From CAVRQM01 sp963756975 (GTDB lineage: Bacteria; Pseudomonadota; Alphaproteobacteria; Acetobacterales; Acetobacteraceae): 64,000 nt of DNA. Made by a program: the position numbers and the translations under genes. The stretch is from assembly GCA_963756975.1 (NCBI GenBank), contig CAVWPS010000002.1, forward strand, positions 930,001 through 994,000. The letters are read 5' to 3'. The notes under the pieces are model-generated. The model was not told where the DNA came from and did no database searches. It saw only the letters and a list, made by a program, of their open reading frames with translations. Below are positions 25,758-34,832 of the stretch, piece after piece. The number at the start of each line of letters is the position of its first letter. Within the stretch, counting starts at the first letter, position 1.

Positions 25758-26455
25758 CACCGGCCCCGATCCATCTGGCCGGCGAGCGGCTGCTGCTCGA
25801 CCCGGAAGGGGCCGTGCTGTGGCCCGCGCAGAACGTGCTGGTGGTGGCCGACCTGCATTTCGAGAAAGGCAGCTCGGCCGCGACGCGCGGGTCGCTGCTG
25901 CCGCCCTGGGACACGCACGCGACGCTCGACCGGCTCGCGGGGCTGCTGCGGCGGCACCGGCCGGCGACGGTGATCGCGCTCGGCGACAGTTTTCACGATT
26001 CCACGGCAAGCACGAGGCTGACGCGCCTCGATGCCGAACGGCTGCACGGCCTGTGCGCCGCCCATCATTTCGTCTGGGTGTTGGGAAATCACGACCCGCA
26101 TCCGCCGGCTGGGTTTTGCGGCGAAGCGCACGACGAATTCGGCCTGGGCCCGCTGATTTTCCGCCATCAGGCGCGCGGCCGGCCACCCCGGGTCGGCGCC
26201 GAATTGTGCGGCCACCACCACCCGAAGGCGCAGGTCGCGGCGCGCGGCACCAACGTCACCCGCCCCTGCTTCGTCGCCGACGCGCACCGGCTGATGCTGC
26301 CCGCGCTGGGCACCTACACCGGCGGCCTGGATGTCCGCTCGCCCGCCATCGGCACGCTGTTCCCGCGCGGCGGGCGCGCGTTCCTGCTCGGCCGCGACCG
26401 GCTGTTCTCGTTCACCCTCGGCCAGCTATCGGAGGCGCCGCACACAGCGGTGTGA
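25754..26455 (+). CDS. pdeM: Ligase-associated DNA damage response endonuclease PdeM
   Basis: PdeM is a calcineurin-like metallophosphoesterase of the ligase-associated repair cassette. The 233-aa protein has the metal-site motifs VVADLHFEKGSS, ALGDSFHD, VLGNHDPHPP and CGHHHPKA. It also has the family's C-terminal LPALGTYTGGLDV segment. The ATG at 25754 overlaps the helicase stop by four bases. The ligase and exonuclease genes of the usual cassette are not next to it. Confidence 0.9.
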   Translation: MTPAPIHLAGERLLLDPEGAVLWPAQNVLVVADLHFEKGSSAATRGSLLPPWDTHATLDRLAGLLRRHRPATVIALGDSFHDSTASTRLTRLDAERLHGLCAAHHFVWVLGNHDPHPPAGFCGEAHDEFGLGPLIFRHQARGRPPRVGAELCGHHHPKAQVAARGTNVTRPCFVADAHRLMLPALGTYTGGLDVRSPAIGTLFPRGGRAFLLGRDRLFSFTLGQLSEAPHTAV

Positions 26456-26490
26456 GGCATCCATTGACGGGGTTGCGCCATATAGACGGT

Positions 26491-27922
26491 ATGGCCCGCA
26501 TTGCCCCCGTCCTGCTCTGGCTTCGCCGCGAACTCCGCCTCGACGACAATGCCGCGCTGACCGCAGCCGTCGCGAGCGGCGCGCCGGTCATTCCGGTCTA
26601 CGTCCTGGACGACCAGACGCCGGGGACAGTGGGCGCTGGGCGGCGCGCAACGCTGGTGGCTGCACGGCAGCCTGACCCGCCTCGGGGCCGATCTTTCCGC
26701 GCTGGGCAGCACGCTGGTGCTGCGACGCGGCCCGGTCGGCGACGTGCTGCCGGCGTTGGTGCGGGAGACCGGAGCCTCGGCCGTTCACGCCGGGGCACCT
26801 GTCGAGGGTTGGGCGCGCGACGCGGTGGAGGCGCTGCGGCCTACGCTCGGCGCGGATCTGCACCTGCACCGCACGATCACGCTGTTTCCGCCCGACTCGA
26901 TCCGCACGAAGACCGGCGGCGCCTACACCGTCTTCACCCCGTTCGCCCGCGCCTGCCTCGCGAAAGGCCGGCCCGGAACGCCGCTCCCCGCGCCCGAAAA
27001 GGTGCAAGGGCCCGCGCACCCGGTCGCCTCCGACAAGCTCGACAGTTGGACGCTGCTACCGACGCACCCCGACTGGGCCGGCGGGATGCGCGAGACATGG
27101 GTTCCGGGCGAGGCGCAGGCGAAACTCCGGCTGAAGCAGTTCGTCGCCAAAATTCTGTCGGGCTATCATGGCACCCGCAACACGCCCGGCGTCGATGGCA
27201 CGTCGATGCTGGCGCCACACCTGCACTTCGGCGAGCTGTCGCCATTGACGGCGTGGACGGAGGCGGCACGCGCGGCACCGGATGCCGAGGGCACGACGGC
27301 TTGGGTGAACGAGCTGCTATGGCGCGAATTCTCGAACCATCTGCTGTGGAATTTCCGCGACCTGCCGGACCGCCCGCTTCGGAGCGCGTTCGCCGCCATG
27401 CCCGCGCGGGACGACCGGGACGAGTTGCGCGCTTGGCGGCACGGCCGGACCGGCGTGCCGATCGTGGACGCCGCGATGCGCCAGCTTTGGCGGCTGGGCT
27501 GGATGCACAACCGGATGCGGATGGTCACGGCCAGCTTTCTGGTCAAACACCTCCTGATGCCCTGGCAGACGGGCGAGGCTTGGTTCTGGGATACGCTGGT
27601 TTGCGCCGATCTGGCATCGAACAGCGCGTCATGGCAGTGGGTCGCGGGTTGCGGTGCCGACGCCGCCCCGTTCTTCCGCGTGTTCAACCCGGTGTTGCAG
27701 GGCCAGAAATTCGATCCGGACGGGGTCTACGTCCGCGCCTATGTGCCCGAGCTGGCCGCGCTGCCGGATCGCTGGATCCATGAGCCGTGGGCCGCTCCGG
27801 CCGACGTTTTGGCGAAGGCTGGTGTGCGGCTAGGGGAAAATTATCCACGTCCCATCGTCGACCTCGCGAAGGGCCGCGACCGGGCGCTCGCCGCGTTCCG
27901 CTCGCTGCGGGAGGCCGCGTGA
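26491..27922 (+). CDS. phrB: Deoxyribodipyrimidine photolyase (apparent frameshift)
   Basis: This flavoprotein repairs UV-made pyrimidine dimers with light. The N-terminal antenna domain starts MARIAPVLLWLRRELRLDDN. The frame breaks in LDDQTPG: dropping one G from GGGG at 26622-26625 gives QWALGGAQRWWLHGSL and restores the frame. The FAD domain is complete, with LHFGELSP, WREFSNHLLWNFRD, GRTGVPIVDAAMRQLW, and the WQWVAGCGADAAPFFRVFNP region holding the electron-transfer Trp. The span is 3n+1, about 477 aa. It follows pdeM, so the locus groups DNA repair genes. Confidence 0.9.
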
Positions 27923-28614
27923 CGCCGCAACTGCCGAGCGGCCGGGGCCTGCGGGTCGTCGGCGACGTGCACGGCGATCTGCGCGGGTTCGCGGCGGCGG
28001 CGGAGACCGATCTGTTCGTGGTGCAACTCGGCGACCTGATCGACTACGGCCCCGACAGTGCGGGGACGCTGCGGCTGATGTTCCGGCTGCTGGACGAGGG
28101 GCGCGGGATGTTCGTGCTCGGCAACCACGATCTGAAGCTGGCGCGCGCGCTGGCCGGACGGGAGGTGCGGATGGACGGCCAGCTCTCGGCAACGCTGCGG
28201 CAGCTCGACGACGCGCTGCGGACGCGGGCGGTCGAGGAGTTGTGGCGCGCGCCGGCGTGGCTGGAGCGGCAGGCCGGGTTGGGAACCGAGATGTTCGTCC
28301 ACGGCGGCTATCACACGGCGATGCAGGGGGCGGTGCCGCCCGCCCCGCCGGACGGCCATGTCCACGGCGTTCTGGCCCGGGCGCTATACGGCGAGCCGAC
28401 GGGCCGCAGCCGTCCGGACGGCTATCCGGAGCGGAGTTTAAGGTGGGTGGAGCGGATTCCGGCCGATACCCGCGTTTATGTCGGCCATGACCGCCGCAGC
28501 ATGGACGGGCGGCCGTATTTCAGGCGCAACCGGGAAGGCGGGACGGCGGTGTTCTTGGATACCGGTGCCGGCAAGGGTGGGCATCTGTCCTGGGTGGATT
28601 TACCGGCAGTCTGA
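27919..28614 (+). CDS. Calcineurin-like metallophosphoesterase
   Basis: This 231-aa protein has the PPP-type phosphatase motifs GDVHGDLRGF, QLGDLIDYGPDS and VLGNHDLKLA, and a later FVHGGYH. This matches bacterial Ser/Thr phosphatases and Ap4A hydrolases of the PrpE/ApaH kind. Which substrate it uses is not clear. The GTG start overlaps the photolyase stop by four bases, so they are cotranscribed. It faces the toxin-antitoxin pair, with stops only three bases apart. Confidence 0.82.
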   Translation: MTPQLPSGRGLRVVGDVHGDLRGFAAAAETDLFVVQLGDLIDYGPDSAGTLRLMFRLLDEGRGMFVLGNHDLKLARALAGREVRMDGQLSATLRQLDDALRTRAVEELWRAPAWLERQAGLGTEMFVHGGYHTAMQGAVPPAPPDGHVHGVLARALYGEPTGRSRPDGYPERSLRWVERIPADTRVYVGHDRRSMDGRPYFRRNREGGTAVFLDTGAGKGGHLSWVDLPAV

Positions 28615-28617
28615 GCT

Positions 28618-28878
28618 CTAGCGCCGGTCGGGCCAGTCTTCAGGCAGTTCGTCGCCTTCGATTGCGACATCGCTGCCGACCGCTGCGAGGAACGGACCCA
28701 GATCGCTCGGCTTCGCTCGCGCGGCGCGCTCGTCGAGATAGCCCTGCTCCTTTAGCGCCGAGACCCAGTCATCCACCGCTCGAAGAAGAACGTCGTTAAT
28801 CGGCGTGGCCTCACGCGCCGCGAGTGCGGCGATATCCGCCATCAACGATGACGGTATCGACAGCGGGAAATCTGTCAT
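28618..28878 (-). CDS. Antitoxin-like partner of PIN toxin
   Basis: This small 86-aa acidic protein begins MTDFPLSIPSSLMADIAALA. That start resembles ribbon-helix-helix-type antitoxins, and is followed by a helical segment (INDVLLRAVDDWVSAL) and an acidic tail rich in Asp and Glu. The ATG at 28878 overlaps the PIN gene stop in an ATGA, which decides this start over one nine bases further up. It is the second gene of the pair. No assignment to a named antitoxin family is possible by eye. Confidence 0.72.
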   Translation of the reverse strand: MTDFPLSIPSSLMADIAALAAREATPINDVLLRAVDDWVSALKEQGYLDERAARAKPSDLGPFLAAVGSDVAIEGDELPEDWPDRR

Positions 28879-29324
28879 GGTCGCCAATCGATCCTCCTGA
28901 GGATATCCGCCGGCCTACAGACCGTAATGTGAGCAGCGACAGAGCGGGGATCAACGGTTCGATAATCCCGGATGTTGAACGTCACCAGAGCGTCGGCCCG
29001 ACCGTTTAGCGCGAGTTCCATGAAGACCTCGTCGTCGGGATCGCGAACCTGAGGTCTCCACCGAAAGCGAGGGACGATACGATCCGCGGTTGCGAGCAGC
29101 AGGTCGAGGAAGTGACCGACATCCTCGATCGTCAAACCAGTCACCTGGATATGGTCGTTTCGTTTCAGCACCGCTTCGTATTCCAGGAGCGTGCTGGGGC
29201 TTATCAATGGCGTGATCGCTCCGGCACTGGCCGCAAGCAGCAGAACGCGCGATGCACCACGCGAACTCCGCAAGCCGCTCAGAATGACGTCCGTATCCAG
29301 CACCAGCCTCAAAGAGGCGGGCAC
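28875..29324 (-). CDS. PIN-domain toxin (putative ribonuclease)
   Basis: PIN toxins are metal-dependent ribonucleases that block translation. The 149-aa protein has the acidic residues of the active site: Asp in LVLDTDVILSGL, Glu in LLEYEAVLKR, the DPDDEVFMELAL segment, and a closing VTFNIRDYR. This layout fits the group annotated as toxin component, PIN family. The start is a GTG at 29324. It comes before its antitoxin and overlaps it, the reverse of the most common order. Confidence 0.85.
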   Translation of the reverse strand: MPASLRLVLDTDVILSGLRSSRGASRVLLLAASAGAITPLISPSTLLEYEAVLKRNDHIQVTGLTIEDVGHFLDLLLATADRIVPRFRWRPQVRDPDDEVFMELALNGRADALVTFNIRDYRTVDPRSVAAHITVCRPADILRRIDWRP

Positions 29325-29335
29325 GTCGGGGCCTG

Positions 29336-30091
29336 CTAGATCCAGCCGCCGTCCACCACGAACGTCTGGTTGGTCGCCATCCGGCTGTCCTCGGACGCGA
29401 GCCACAGCACGATCCGTGCGATGTCCGGCGGGTAAAGCCGGTCCGGCAGGCACTGCACCTGCTTCAGCTTCGCGTCCGTGTCCGGCCCGACCCAGAGCGC
29501 CAGCTGACGCTCGGTCATGATCCAGCCGGGCAGCACGCAATTCACCCGAATCCGGTGCGGCCCGAGATCGCGGGCAAAACTGCGGGTCAGCGCCTCGATC
29601 CCGGCCTTGCTCGCGGTATAGGCCGGCATGCCGCCCTGCCCGATCCGCCATGAGGTCGAGCCCATGTTCACGATCGAGCCACGGCCGGCGGCGATCATCG
29701 CGGGCGCGACGGCCTGGGTGGCGAAGAACTGGTGGCGCAGGTTCACCGCGATCCGCCCGTCCCAATATTCCAGCGTCACGTCGGCCCAGTTATGGCGCTC
29801 GTCGTGGGCCGCGTTGTTCACCAGCACGTCGACCGGGCCGATCCCGGCGATCGCGGCGCGCAGGGCCGGAATGTCGGTCACGTCGGCGGCGACGAAATTG
29901 GCCCCGACCCGCTTCGCCAGCGCCTCGCCCCCATCCCGGTCGATGTCGAGGAACGACACGCGAGCATTCTGCCGGCAGAAATGCTCGACGATGCTGGCGC
30001 CGATGCCGGCGGCACCTCCGGTGATCAGAACGGCTTTTCCGGCCAGGCTCGGGTAGCTGGCGCCCGCCTCTCCCAGATCAGACGCGGCCAT
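29336..30091 (-). CDS. Short-chain dehydrogenase/reductase
   Basis: This 251-aa Rossmann-fold NAD(P)-dependent oxidoreductase has the cofactor loop ITGGAAGIG, acidic LDIDRDGG (favouring NAD), NNAAH, the catalytic Ser in MGSTSWR and YTASK. The C terminus ends in NQTFVVDGGWI. Sequence around the active site resembles sugar 1-dehydrogenases (aldose to lactone), but this is not certain. Its start overlaps the cupin gene by 14 bp on the same strand, which fits a sugar-related pair. Confidence 0.85.
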   Translation of the reverse strand: MAASDLGEAGASYPSLAGKAVLITGGAAGIGASIVEHFCRQNARVSFLDIDRDGGEALAKRVGANFVAADVTDIPALRAAIAGIGPVDVLVNNAAHDERHNWADVTLEYWDGRIAVNLRHQFFATQAVAPAMIAAGRGSIVNMGSTSWRIGQGGMPAYTASKAGIEALTRSFARDLGPHRIRVNCVLPGWIMTERQLALWVGPDTDAKLKQVQCLPDRLYPPDIARIVLWLASEDSRMATNQTFVVDGGWI

Positions 30092-30449
30092 AGCTGTCCT
30101 CCAATCGCTCGATATCGTCCTCGCGCAGGATCGCGCCGGTCTGGACTTCGACGAACACCATGTCCTCGCCGGTCACGTTCTGCACGCGGTGGACGGCGTT
30201 GAGCGGGATCGACGTGCTTTCGCCCGCGACGAGGTCGAACATCTCGCCCTCGCGGGTGACGCGGGCGCTGCCGGCGACGACGGTCCAGACCTCGCTACGG
30301 TGCGTGTGCCGCTGCAGCGACAGGATGCCGCCGGGGACAACGCGAATGCGCTTGACGCAGAACCCCTCGCCCGCGTCGACCACGGCCCAGTCGCCCCAGG
30401 GGCGGCGGTCGGCCTGCCCGACGGCGTAGTCGTTGTGCGGCGTTTCCAT
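30078..30449 (-). CDS. Cupin, mannose-6-phosphate isomerase type II C-terminal-like
   Basis: This 123-aa single-domain cupin has RRPWGDWAVVDAGEGF, LSLQRHTHRSEVWTVVAGSARV (metal-binding His, His, Glu) and VHRVQNVTGEDMVFVEVQTG. This matches the isomerase domain found at the end of bifunctional ManC/AlgA enzymes, here free-standing. It may isomerise a sugar phosphate, or be a related sugar epimerase. It is first of a two-gene unit with the SDR. Confidence 0.82.
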   Translation of the reverse strand: METPHNDYAVGQADRRPWGDWAVVDAGEGFCVKRIRVVPGGILSLQRHTHRSEVWTVVAGSARVTREGEMFDLVAGESTSIPLNAVHRVQNVTGEDMVFVEVQTGAILREDDIERLEDSYGRV

Positions 30450-30523
30450 TGCTTCGTCCCTCGGCTGCTTGGGTTATGCCTTGTGCCATACTGACCCCCT
30501 GCCGTCATTGCGAGGAGCCGCCG

Positions 30524-30769
30524 ATGCGCGCGATCTACGTCCAGATCAAAACCGAGATGGGCCGCGCCTACGAGGTCGCGCGGGCGGCCACCGACGGCAT
30601 CGCCGAATTGTCGGAACTGCACTCGACCTCCGGGCAATACGATCTGCTGGCGAAATTCTATCTCGAGGCCGAGCAGGATACCGGCCTGTTCGTGACCGAC
30701 CGCGTGCAGACGATCCCGGGCGTGCGCGACACCTACACGATCATCACGTTCAACGCGTTCGTCGGCTAA
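30524..30769 (+). CDS. Stand-alone Lrp/AsnC ligand-binding domain protein
   Basis: This 81-aa protein is only the RAM (ligand-binding) domain of Lrp/AsnC regulators, with no DNA-binding part. It has AIYVQIKTEMGRAYEVA, the GQYDLLAKFYLE strand and a closing RDTYTIITFNAF. Such single-domain proteins can form oligomers with amino acids or modulate full-length Lrp. The ATG at 30524 is preceded by GAGGAG. It is convergent with ggt and their stops overlap. Confidence 0.88.
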   Translation: MRAIYVQIKTEMGRAYEVARAATDGIAELSELHSTSGQYDLLAKFYLEAEQDTGLFVTDRVQTIPGVRDTYTIITFNAFVG

Positions 30770-32349
30770 TACCCGAGCGCCATGCCGTCCTTGCGCGGGT
30801 CGGAGCCGCCGATCAGCAGGCCCCGCGCCCGGTCGATCTCGATCGCCTGACCGCCGCCATGCGGTGAGTCGGTGCGGCGCACGACATGGCCGATGCGCGA
30901 GAGGCGGTCGATCGCCGACAGCGGAATGCCGCGCTCGGCCTCGGTAACGCCGCCGAACGTGAACACGCGCGGCAGGTCGATCGCGGCCTGAATGTCGAGC
31001 CCGTAGGCGTAGCGGTTCGACAGCACCCAGGATTGCCCCATCGGCTGATACTGCCCGCCCATCACGCCGTAGCTCATCACCGCCGCCCCGTCCCGCGTGA
31101 CCATCCCCGGGATGATCGTGTGCAGCGGCCGCTTGTTCGGCGCGATGCAGTTCGGGTGGCCGCGTTGGAGCCGGAAGCCGAGGCCCCGGTTTTGCAGCAG
31201 CACGCCGGAGCGGGGGGCGACGATGCCGCTGCCGAACGGGTGGAACAGCGAGTTGATGAGGCTGCACGCGTTGCCGTCGCGGTCGACCACCGACAGGCAG
31301 ACCGTGTCGCGGTGCGCCGTCGTCTCGCCCGCCGGCGGCAGGTCGAGCATCCGGTCGTCGCGGATTTTCCCACGCAGGGCGCTTAGGTAGGCTGGGTCGG
31401 TCAGCCGGGCGACCGGAACATCCTGCTGCGACGGGTCGGCCAGGAACGCGTCGCGGTCGCGGTAGGCGAGGCGCGCGGCTTCCAGGTGGCGGTGCATGCG
31501 GACCGGATCGAGCGGGTCGTCGCTGGGCGGCGCGTCCTCGCCGATCAGGCCGAGCATCATCAGCACGATCATGCCGGAGCCGTTCGGCGGACACTGCCAG
31601 ACGTCCATCCCCCGCCACCGCGCGTGGATCGGGTCGACCCAGCTCATCGCAGCGGGGGCGGCCGCGAAATCGGCCTCGGTATGCCAGCCGCCGCGGGCGC
31701 GCAGGACGTCCACCATCTCGGCGGCGATCTCGCCCTCGTAGAACGCGCGCGACGCCGTGCTGTGCGACCGCGCGAACGTCCCGGCCAAGGCGGGTTGCGC
31801 GAACCGGTCGCCGATCGCCGGGACCGGCAGGAACGACGTCGCCCCGGCCGTTCGCAGCTTGTCCGCCTGCTGGGCCCAGTCGAAGGCGACGCGCGGGTGC
31901 ACGGGACCGCCGTCTTCGGCGAGCCGGATCGCCGGCTGCAACACCGCGTCGAGCCCGAGGCGGCCATGGGCGGCAAGCAGCGCCTCCCACGCGGCGCAGG
32001 CGCCGGGGATGGTGACGGCGTGCGGCGACGTTTCAGCGAAGTGCGAGATGCCGGCCGCCTCGTAGGCGTCGATGCTGGCCGCCGCCGGGGCGCGGCCCGA
32101 GCCGTTGAACGCCAGCACGGTGCCTTGTCCCGCCGGCGCATACAGGCAGAAGCAGTCGCCGCCGATGCCGGTCGATTGCGGCTCGACCACGCCGAGCACC
32201 GCAACGGCCGCGATGGCCGCGTCCATCGCCGTCCCGCCGGCGCGCAGAATGTCGATCGCCGCCAGCGTCGCCGCCGGATGCGAGGTCGCGGCCATGGCAT
32301 TGGCCGCCAACGCCGGGCCCCGGCCCGCAGTATGGAAATCGCGGGTCAT
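30766..32349 (-). CDS. ggt: Gamma-glutamyltransferase
   Basis: Ggt transfers or hydrolyses the gamma-glutamyl group of glutathione and related peptides. The 527-aa precursor self-cleaves before the nucleophile Thr, seen here as HRDTVCLSVVDRDGNACSLI. Other family blocks are ATSHPAATLAAIDILRAGGTAMDAAIA, SGIVAPRSGVLLQNRG and MGGQYQPMGQ. No clear signal peptide precedes MTRDFHTAGRG, so it may be cytoplasmic and of the cephalosporin-acylase-like branch. The ATG at 32349 is preferred over the longer frame. Confidence 0.88.
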   Translation of the reverse strand: MTRDFHTAGRGPALAANAMAATSHPAATLAAIDILRAGGTAMDAAIAAVAVLGVVEPQSTGIGGDCFCLYAPAGQGTVLAFNGSGRAPAAASIDAYEAAGISHFAETSPHAVTIPGACAAWEALLAAHGRLGLDAVLQPAIRLAEDGGPVHPRVAFDWAQQADKLRTAGATSFLPVPAIGDRFAQPALAGTFARSHSTASRAFYEGEIAAEMVDVLRARGGWHTEADFAAAPAAMSWVDPIHARWRGMDVWQCPPNGSGMIVLMMLGLIGEDAPPSDDPLDPVRMHRHLEAARLAYRDRDAFLADPSQQDVPVARLTDPAYLSALRGKIRDDRMLDLPPAGETTAHRDTVCLSVVDRDGNACSLINSLFHPFGSGIVAPRSGVLLQNRGLGFRLQRGHPNCIAPNKRPLHTIIPGMVTRDGAAVMSYGVMGGQYQPMGQSWVLSNRYAYGLDIQAAIDLPRVFTFGGVTEAERGIPLSAIDRLSRIGHVVRRTDSPHGGGQAIEIDRARGLLIGGSDPRKDGMALGY

Positions 32350-32428
32350 GGTGAGAGCCCCCCTCGGTTGCGCGCCAACACCCTCGCGCCTACACGCCAA
32401 CGTCCCGCAACGGCAAGGGAGCGGCCGC

Positions 32429-32761
32429 GTGGCGACCATCGACGACTTCGACAAGCTCGACATCCGGGTCGGCACCATTTTAGCGGCCGAGCCGTTCCCC
32501 CAGGCGCGGAAACCGGCCTTCCGGCTGTCGATCGATTTCGGGGCGGAGATCGGCATCAAGCGCAGTTCGGCCCAGATCACGGTCCATCACACGCCCGGCG
32601 CCCTCGTCGGCACCCAGGTTTTGGCGGTGGTGAACTTTCCGCCGCGACAGATCGGGCCGTTCGTGAGCGAGGTGCTGACGCTCGGCGTGCCGGACCCCGA
32701 CGGTGCCGTCGTGCTGCTGCGGCCCGACAAGCCGGTGCCCAATGGCGGAAGGATGTTCTGA
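32429..32761 (+). CDS. csaA: tRNA-binding OB-fold protein CsaA
   Basis: CsaA is a small tRNA-binding protein with a chaperone-like role. The 110-aa protein matches the family throughout: FDKLDIRVGTILAAEPFPQARKPAF, IKRSSAQITVHH, LAVVNFPPRQIGP and LGVPDPDGAVVLLRPD. It starts at a GTG at 32429. Its stop overlaps the gpt start in TGATG. Confidence 0.92.
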   Translation: MATIDDFDKLDIRVGTILAAEPFPQARKPAFRLSIDFGAEIGIKRSSAQITVHHTPGALVGTQVLAVVNFPPRQIGPFVSEVLTLGVPDPDGAVVLLRPDKPVPNGGRMF

Positions 32762-33237
32762 TGGCGAGCCACTATTACACGGTGACGTGGGACCAGCTGC
32801 ACCGCGACGCGAAGGCGCTGGCGTGGCGGCTGATGGCGCGGCGGCCGCTGACGGGGATCGTCGCGATCACCCGCGGCGGCCTGATCCCGGCGGCGATCAT
32901 CGCGCGCGAGCTGGAGGTGCGGCTGGTCGAGAGCGTCTCGGTCGTGACGTACGACGAGGAGGAGCGCGGCGAGCCGTCGGTGACCAAATTCCCGGCCGCC
33001 GCCGGTGACGGCACCGGGTTCCTGGTGATCGACGACCTGGTCGACAGCGGGGCCACCGTCCGAAAAGTGCGCGAGCTGCTGCCGAACGCCCATTTCGCCT
33101 GCATCTACGCGAAGCCGGCCGGGCGCGACCTGATCGACAGCTTCGTGACGGAGGTCAGCCAGGACACCTGGATCCTGTTCCCGTGGGACACCGAGCCGAC
33201 GTTCAGCATGCCGCTGGCCAAGCGGGAGCCGGTCTGA
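32761..33237 (+). CDS. gpt: Xanthine phosphoribosyltransferase
   Basis: Gpt salvages xanthine and guanine to nucleotides using PRPP. The 158-aa protein has YTVTWDQLHRDAKALAWRL, ITRGGLIPAAIIAREL, the PRPP loop FLVIDDLVDSGAT and a C-terminal TWILFPWD that is typical of Gpt. It is coupled to csaA by overlapping stop and start codons. Another purine PRTase, apt, lies further on in the window. Confidence 0.92.
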   Translation: MASHYYTVTWDQLHRDAKALAWRLMARRPLTGIVAITRGGLIPAAIIARELEVRLVESVSVVTYDEEERGEPSVTKFPAAAGDGTGFLVIDDLVDSGATVRKVRELLPNAHFACIYAKPAGRDLIDSFVTEVSQDTWILFPWDTEPTFSMPLAKREPV

Positions 33238-33295
33238 GCGGGTTGCGGCCAGGAGACGCGGCGGGCACGTTAAGCCCGTGACCCGAGGAGAGAAG

Positions 33296-33883
33296 ATGCC
33301 CGCCACCCGTGCCGTCGCCGTGTTTTGCGGATCCCGCGACGGGCACGACCCGGCGTTTCGCGCGGCCGCGACCGAACTCGGCGCCGGGCTGGCGCGTGCC
33401 GGCATCCGGCTCGTCTACGGCGGCGCGCAGATCGGCCTGATGGGGGCGATGGCCGACGCGGTGCTGGCCGCCGGCGGCGAGGTGGTCGGCGTCATCCCGG
33501 ACTTTCTGACCCGGCGCGAGATCATCCACACCGGGACCAGCGAGATGATCGTGACCGACGGGATGCACGCGCGGAAGCAGCGGATGTTCGCCATGGCGGA
33601 CGCGTTCGTGACGTTCGCCGGCGGTCTCGGCACGATGGACGAGACGTTCGAGATCCTGACGTGGCGGCAGCTCGGCCTGCACGACAAGCCGATCATCCTG
33701 AGCGATTTCGGCGGCTGCGCGCGGCCGCTGGTGACGCTGATCGACGCGATCGTGGAGACCGGGTTCGCCGATGCCTCCGCCAAGCGCCTGTACGAGGTGA
33801 TCGACGACATTCCGGGGCTGCTCGCGCGCCTGTCGCAGCTCACACCGTCGGTCGCGCCGACGACATCGCTCGATAAGCTCTGA
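33296..33883 (+). CDS. LOG-family cytokinin riboside phosphoribohydrolase-like protein
   Basis: LOG proteins split nucleotide monophosphates into base and ribose phosphate. The 195-aa protein has VAVFCGSRDGHDP, LVYGGAQIGLMGAMADA, the motif MHARKQRMFAMADAF and GGLGTMDETFEILTW (catalytic G-G-x-G-T-x-x-E). The ATG at 33296 has GAGGAG five bases upstream, so the GTG at 33278 is not used. Real substrate in bacteria may be AMP or a modified adenylate. It sits after gpt, another nucleotide gene. Confidence 0.9.
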   Translation: MPATRAVAVFCGSRDGHDPAFRAAATELGAGLARAGIRLVYGGAQIGLMGAMADAVLAAGGEVVGVIPDFLTRREIIHTGTSEMIVTDGMHARKQRMFAMADAFVTFAGGLGTMDETFEILTWRQLGLHDKPIILSDFGGCARPLVTLIDAIVETGFADASAKRLYEVIDDIPGLLARLSQLTPSVAPTTSLDKL

Positions 33884-33930
33884 TCGACCCTTGCCCGACT
33901 TCGGCACCGGGGCTATGAGCGCGGCTTGGC

Positions 33931-34007
33931 CGGAGTGTAGCTCAGCCTGGTAGAGCACTGTGTTCGGGACGCAGGGGCCGGAGGTTCGAATCCTCTCACT
34001 CCGACCA
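33931..34007 (+). tRNA. tRNA-Pro (CGG)
   Basis: A 77-nt cloverleaf with encoded CCA at 34005-34007. The acceptor stem is CGGAGTG with CACTCCG. The anticodon loop is TTCGGGA (anticodon CGG, Pro). The T arm is GGAGGTTCGAATCCTCT. It lies between the LOG gene and the convergent GntR gene. Confidence 0.95.
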
Positions 34008-34021
34008 GCCAAGACCCCGAT

Positions 34022-34720
34022 TTACTCGCCGAACATGTAGCCCTGGACATGCTTCAAATGCTCGACGAGGCGGGCGCGCGCGGCGACTTTGTCCCGGGCG
34101 CGGAACGCGTCGACGATGGCGCGGTGATCGGCCTGTAGCGCGAGCTTGCGCTGGGCGGTCATGTAGCGCGCCTTGAGCTGACCCCACTCCGCCTGCAGCC
34201 GCACCCGTGCCAGCGTCCTGGCGACCGCGATCACCGTCTGGTTTTGCGTCGCGACCGCGATCGCGTCGTGCAGGGCCGCGTCCCACATCTCGAATTCGGC
34301 GACGTCGGTCGAGTTCTCGCCGCCCGCGAGGCACTCCTCCATCCGCTCCAGATCCGGCTGGCGGGCGCGGGCCACGACCAGGGCGGCCAGCTCGGGCTCG
34401 AAGATCAGGCGGCACTCCATGACGTCGGCCGGGCTCGCGCCGGCGATGTCGAGGCCGGTTTGCGCCTCGGCAACCGGAACCGGCGCGCGGAACGTGCCGC
34501 GTCCGACGTGGCGCACGATCAGCCCGTCATCCTCGAGCGCCCGCAGCGCGCGCCGCACGGTGTTGCGCGCCATGCCGAACCGCTCGCTGAACTCACGCTC
34601 GGTCGGCAGGCGCTCGCCGGGACGCCACCGGTCGTCGCTCAGCTCGCCGTGCAGCGCCGTCCGCAGGCGGTCCGCGTCGCCGCGCACGCCCGCCTGTAAC
34701 TCCTCCGAGAGACGATCCAT
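34022..34720 (-). CDS. GntR-family regulator, FadR/FCD type
   Basis: This is the likely regulator of the large catabolic cluster. The 232-aa protein has a GntR winged helix (PTEREFSERFGMARNTVRRALRALEDDG, then VGRGTFRA) and a helical FCD effector domain with the metal-binding pattern (DAALHDAIA, then DHRAIVDAF). FCD regulators usually bind organic acids. It is divergent from the FAH gene. A loose TTGG-N12-CCAA element sits at 34745-34764 in the shared gap. The start may be the ATG at 34720 or the GTG at 34744. Confidence 0.88.
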   Translation of the reverse strand: MDRLSEELQAGVRGDADRLRTALHGELSDDRWRPGERLPTEREFSERFGMARNTVRRALRALEDDGLIVRHVGRGTFRAPVPVAEAQTGLDIAGASPADVMECRLIFEPELAALVVARARQPDLERMEECLAGGENSTDVAEFEMWDAALHDAIAVATQNQTVIAVARTLARVRLQAEWGQLKARYMTAQRKLALQADHRAIVDAFRARDKVAARARLVEHLKHVQGYMFGE

Positions 34721-34832
34721 CGGCCCTGTCAGCCCCGTTGACACTTGGACCCATTATTGCCCAAATCGCGACCACGGCAAGGCCAACGGACCGGATTGGT
34801 TCAGAATTGGCCCACATAGGGGAGAGCAGCGA

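Noticed and set aside
34745..34764. TTGG-N12-CCAA palindrome as the GntR operator
   Set aside because: Only the four outer bases and one inner base are symmetrical; too weak to list as a site.
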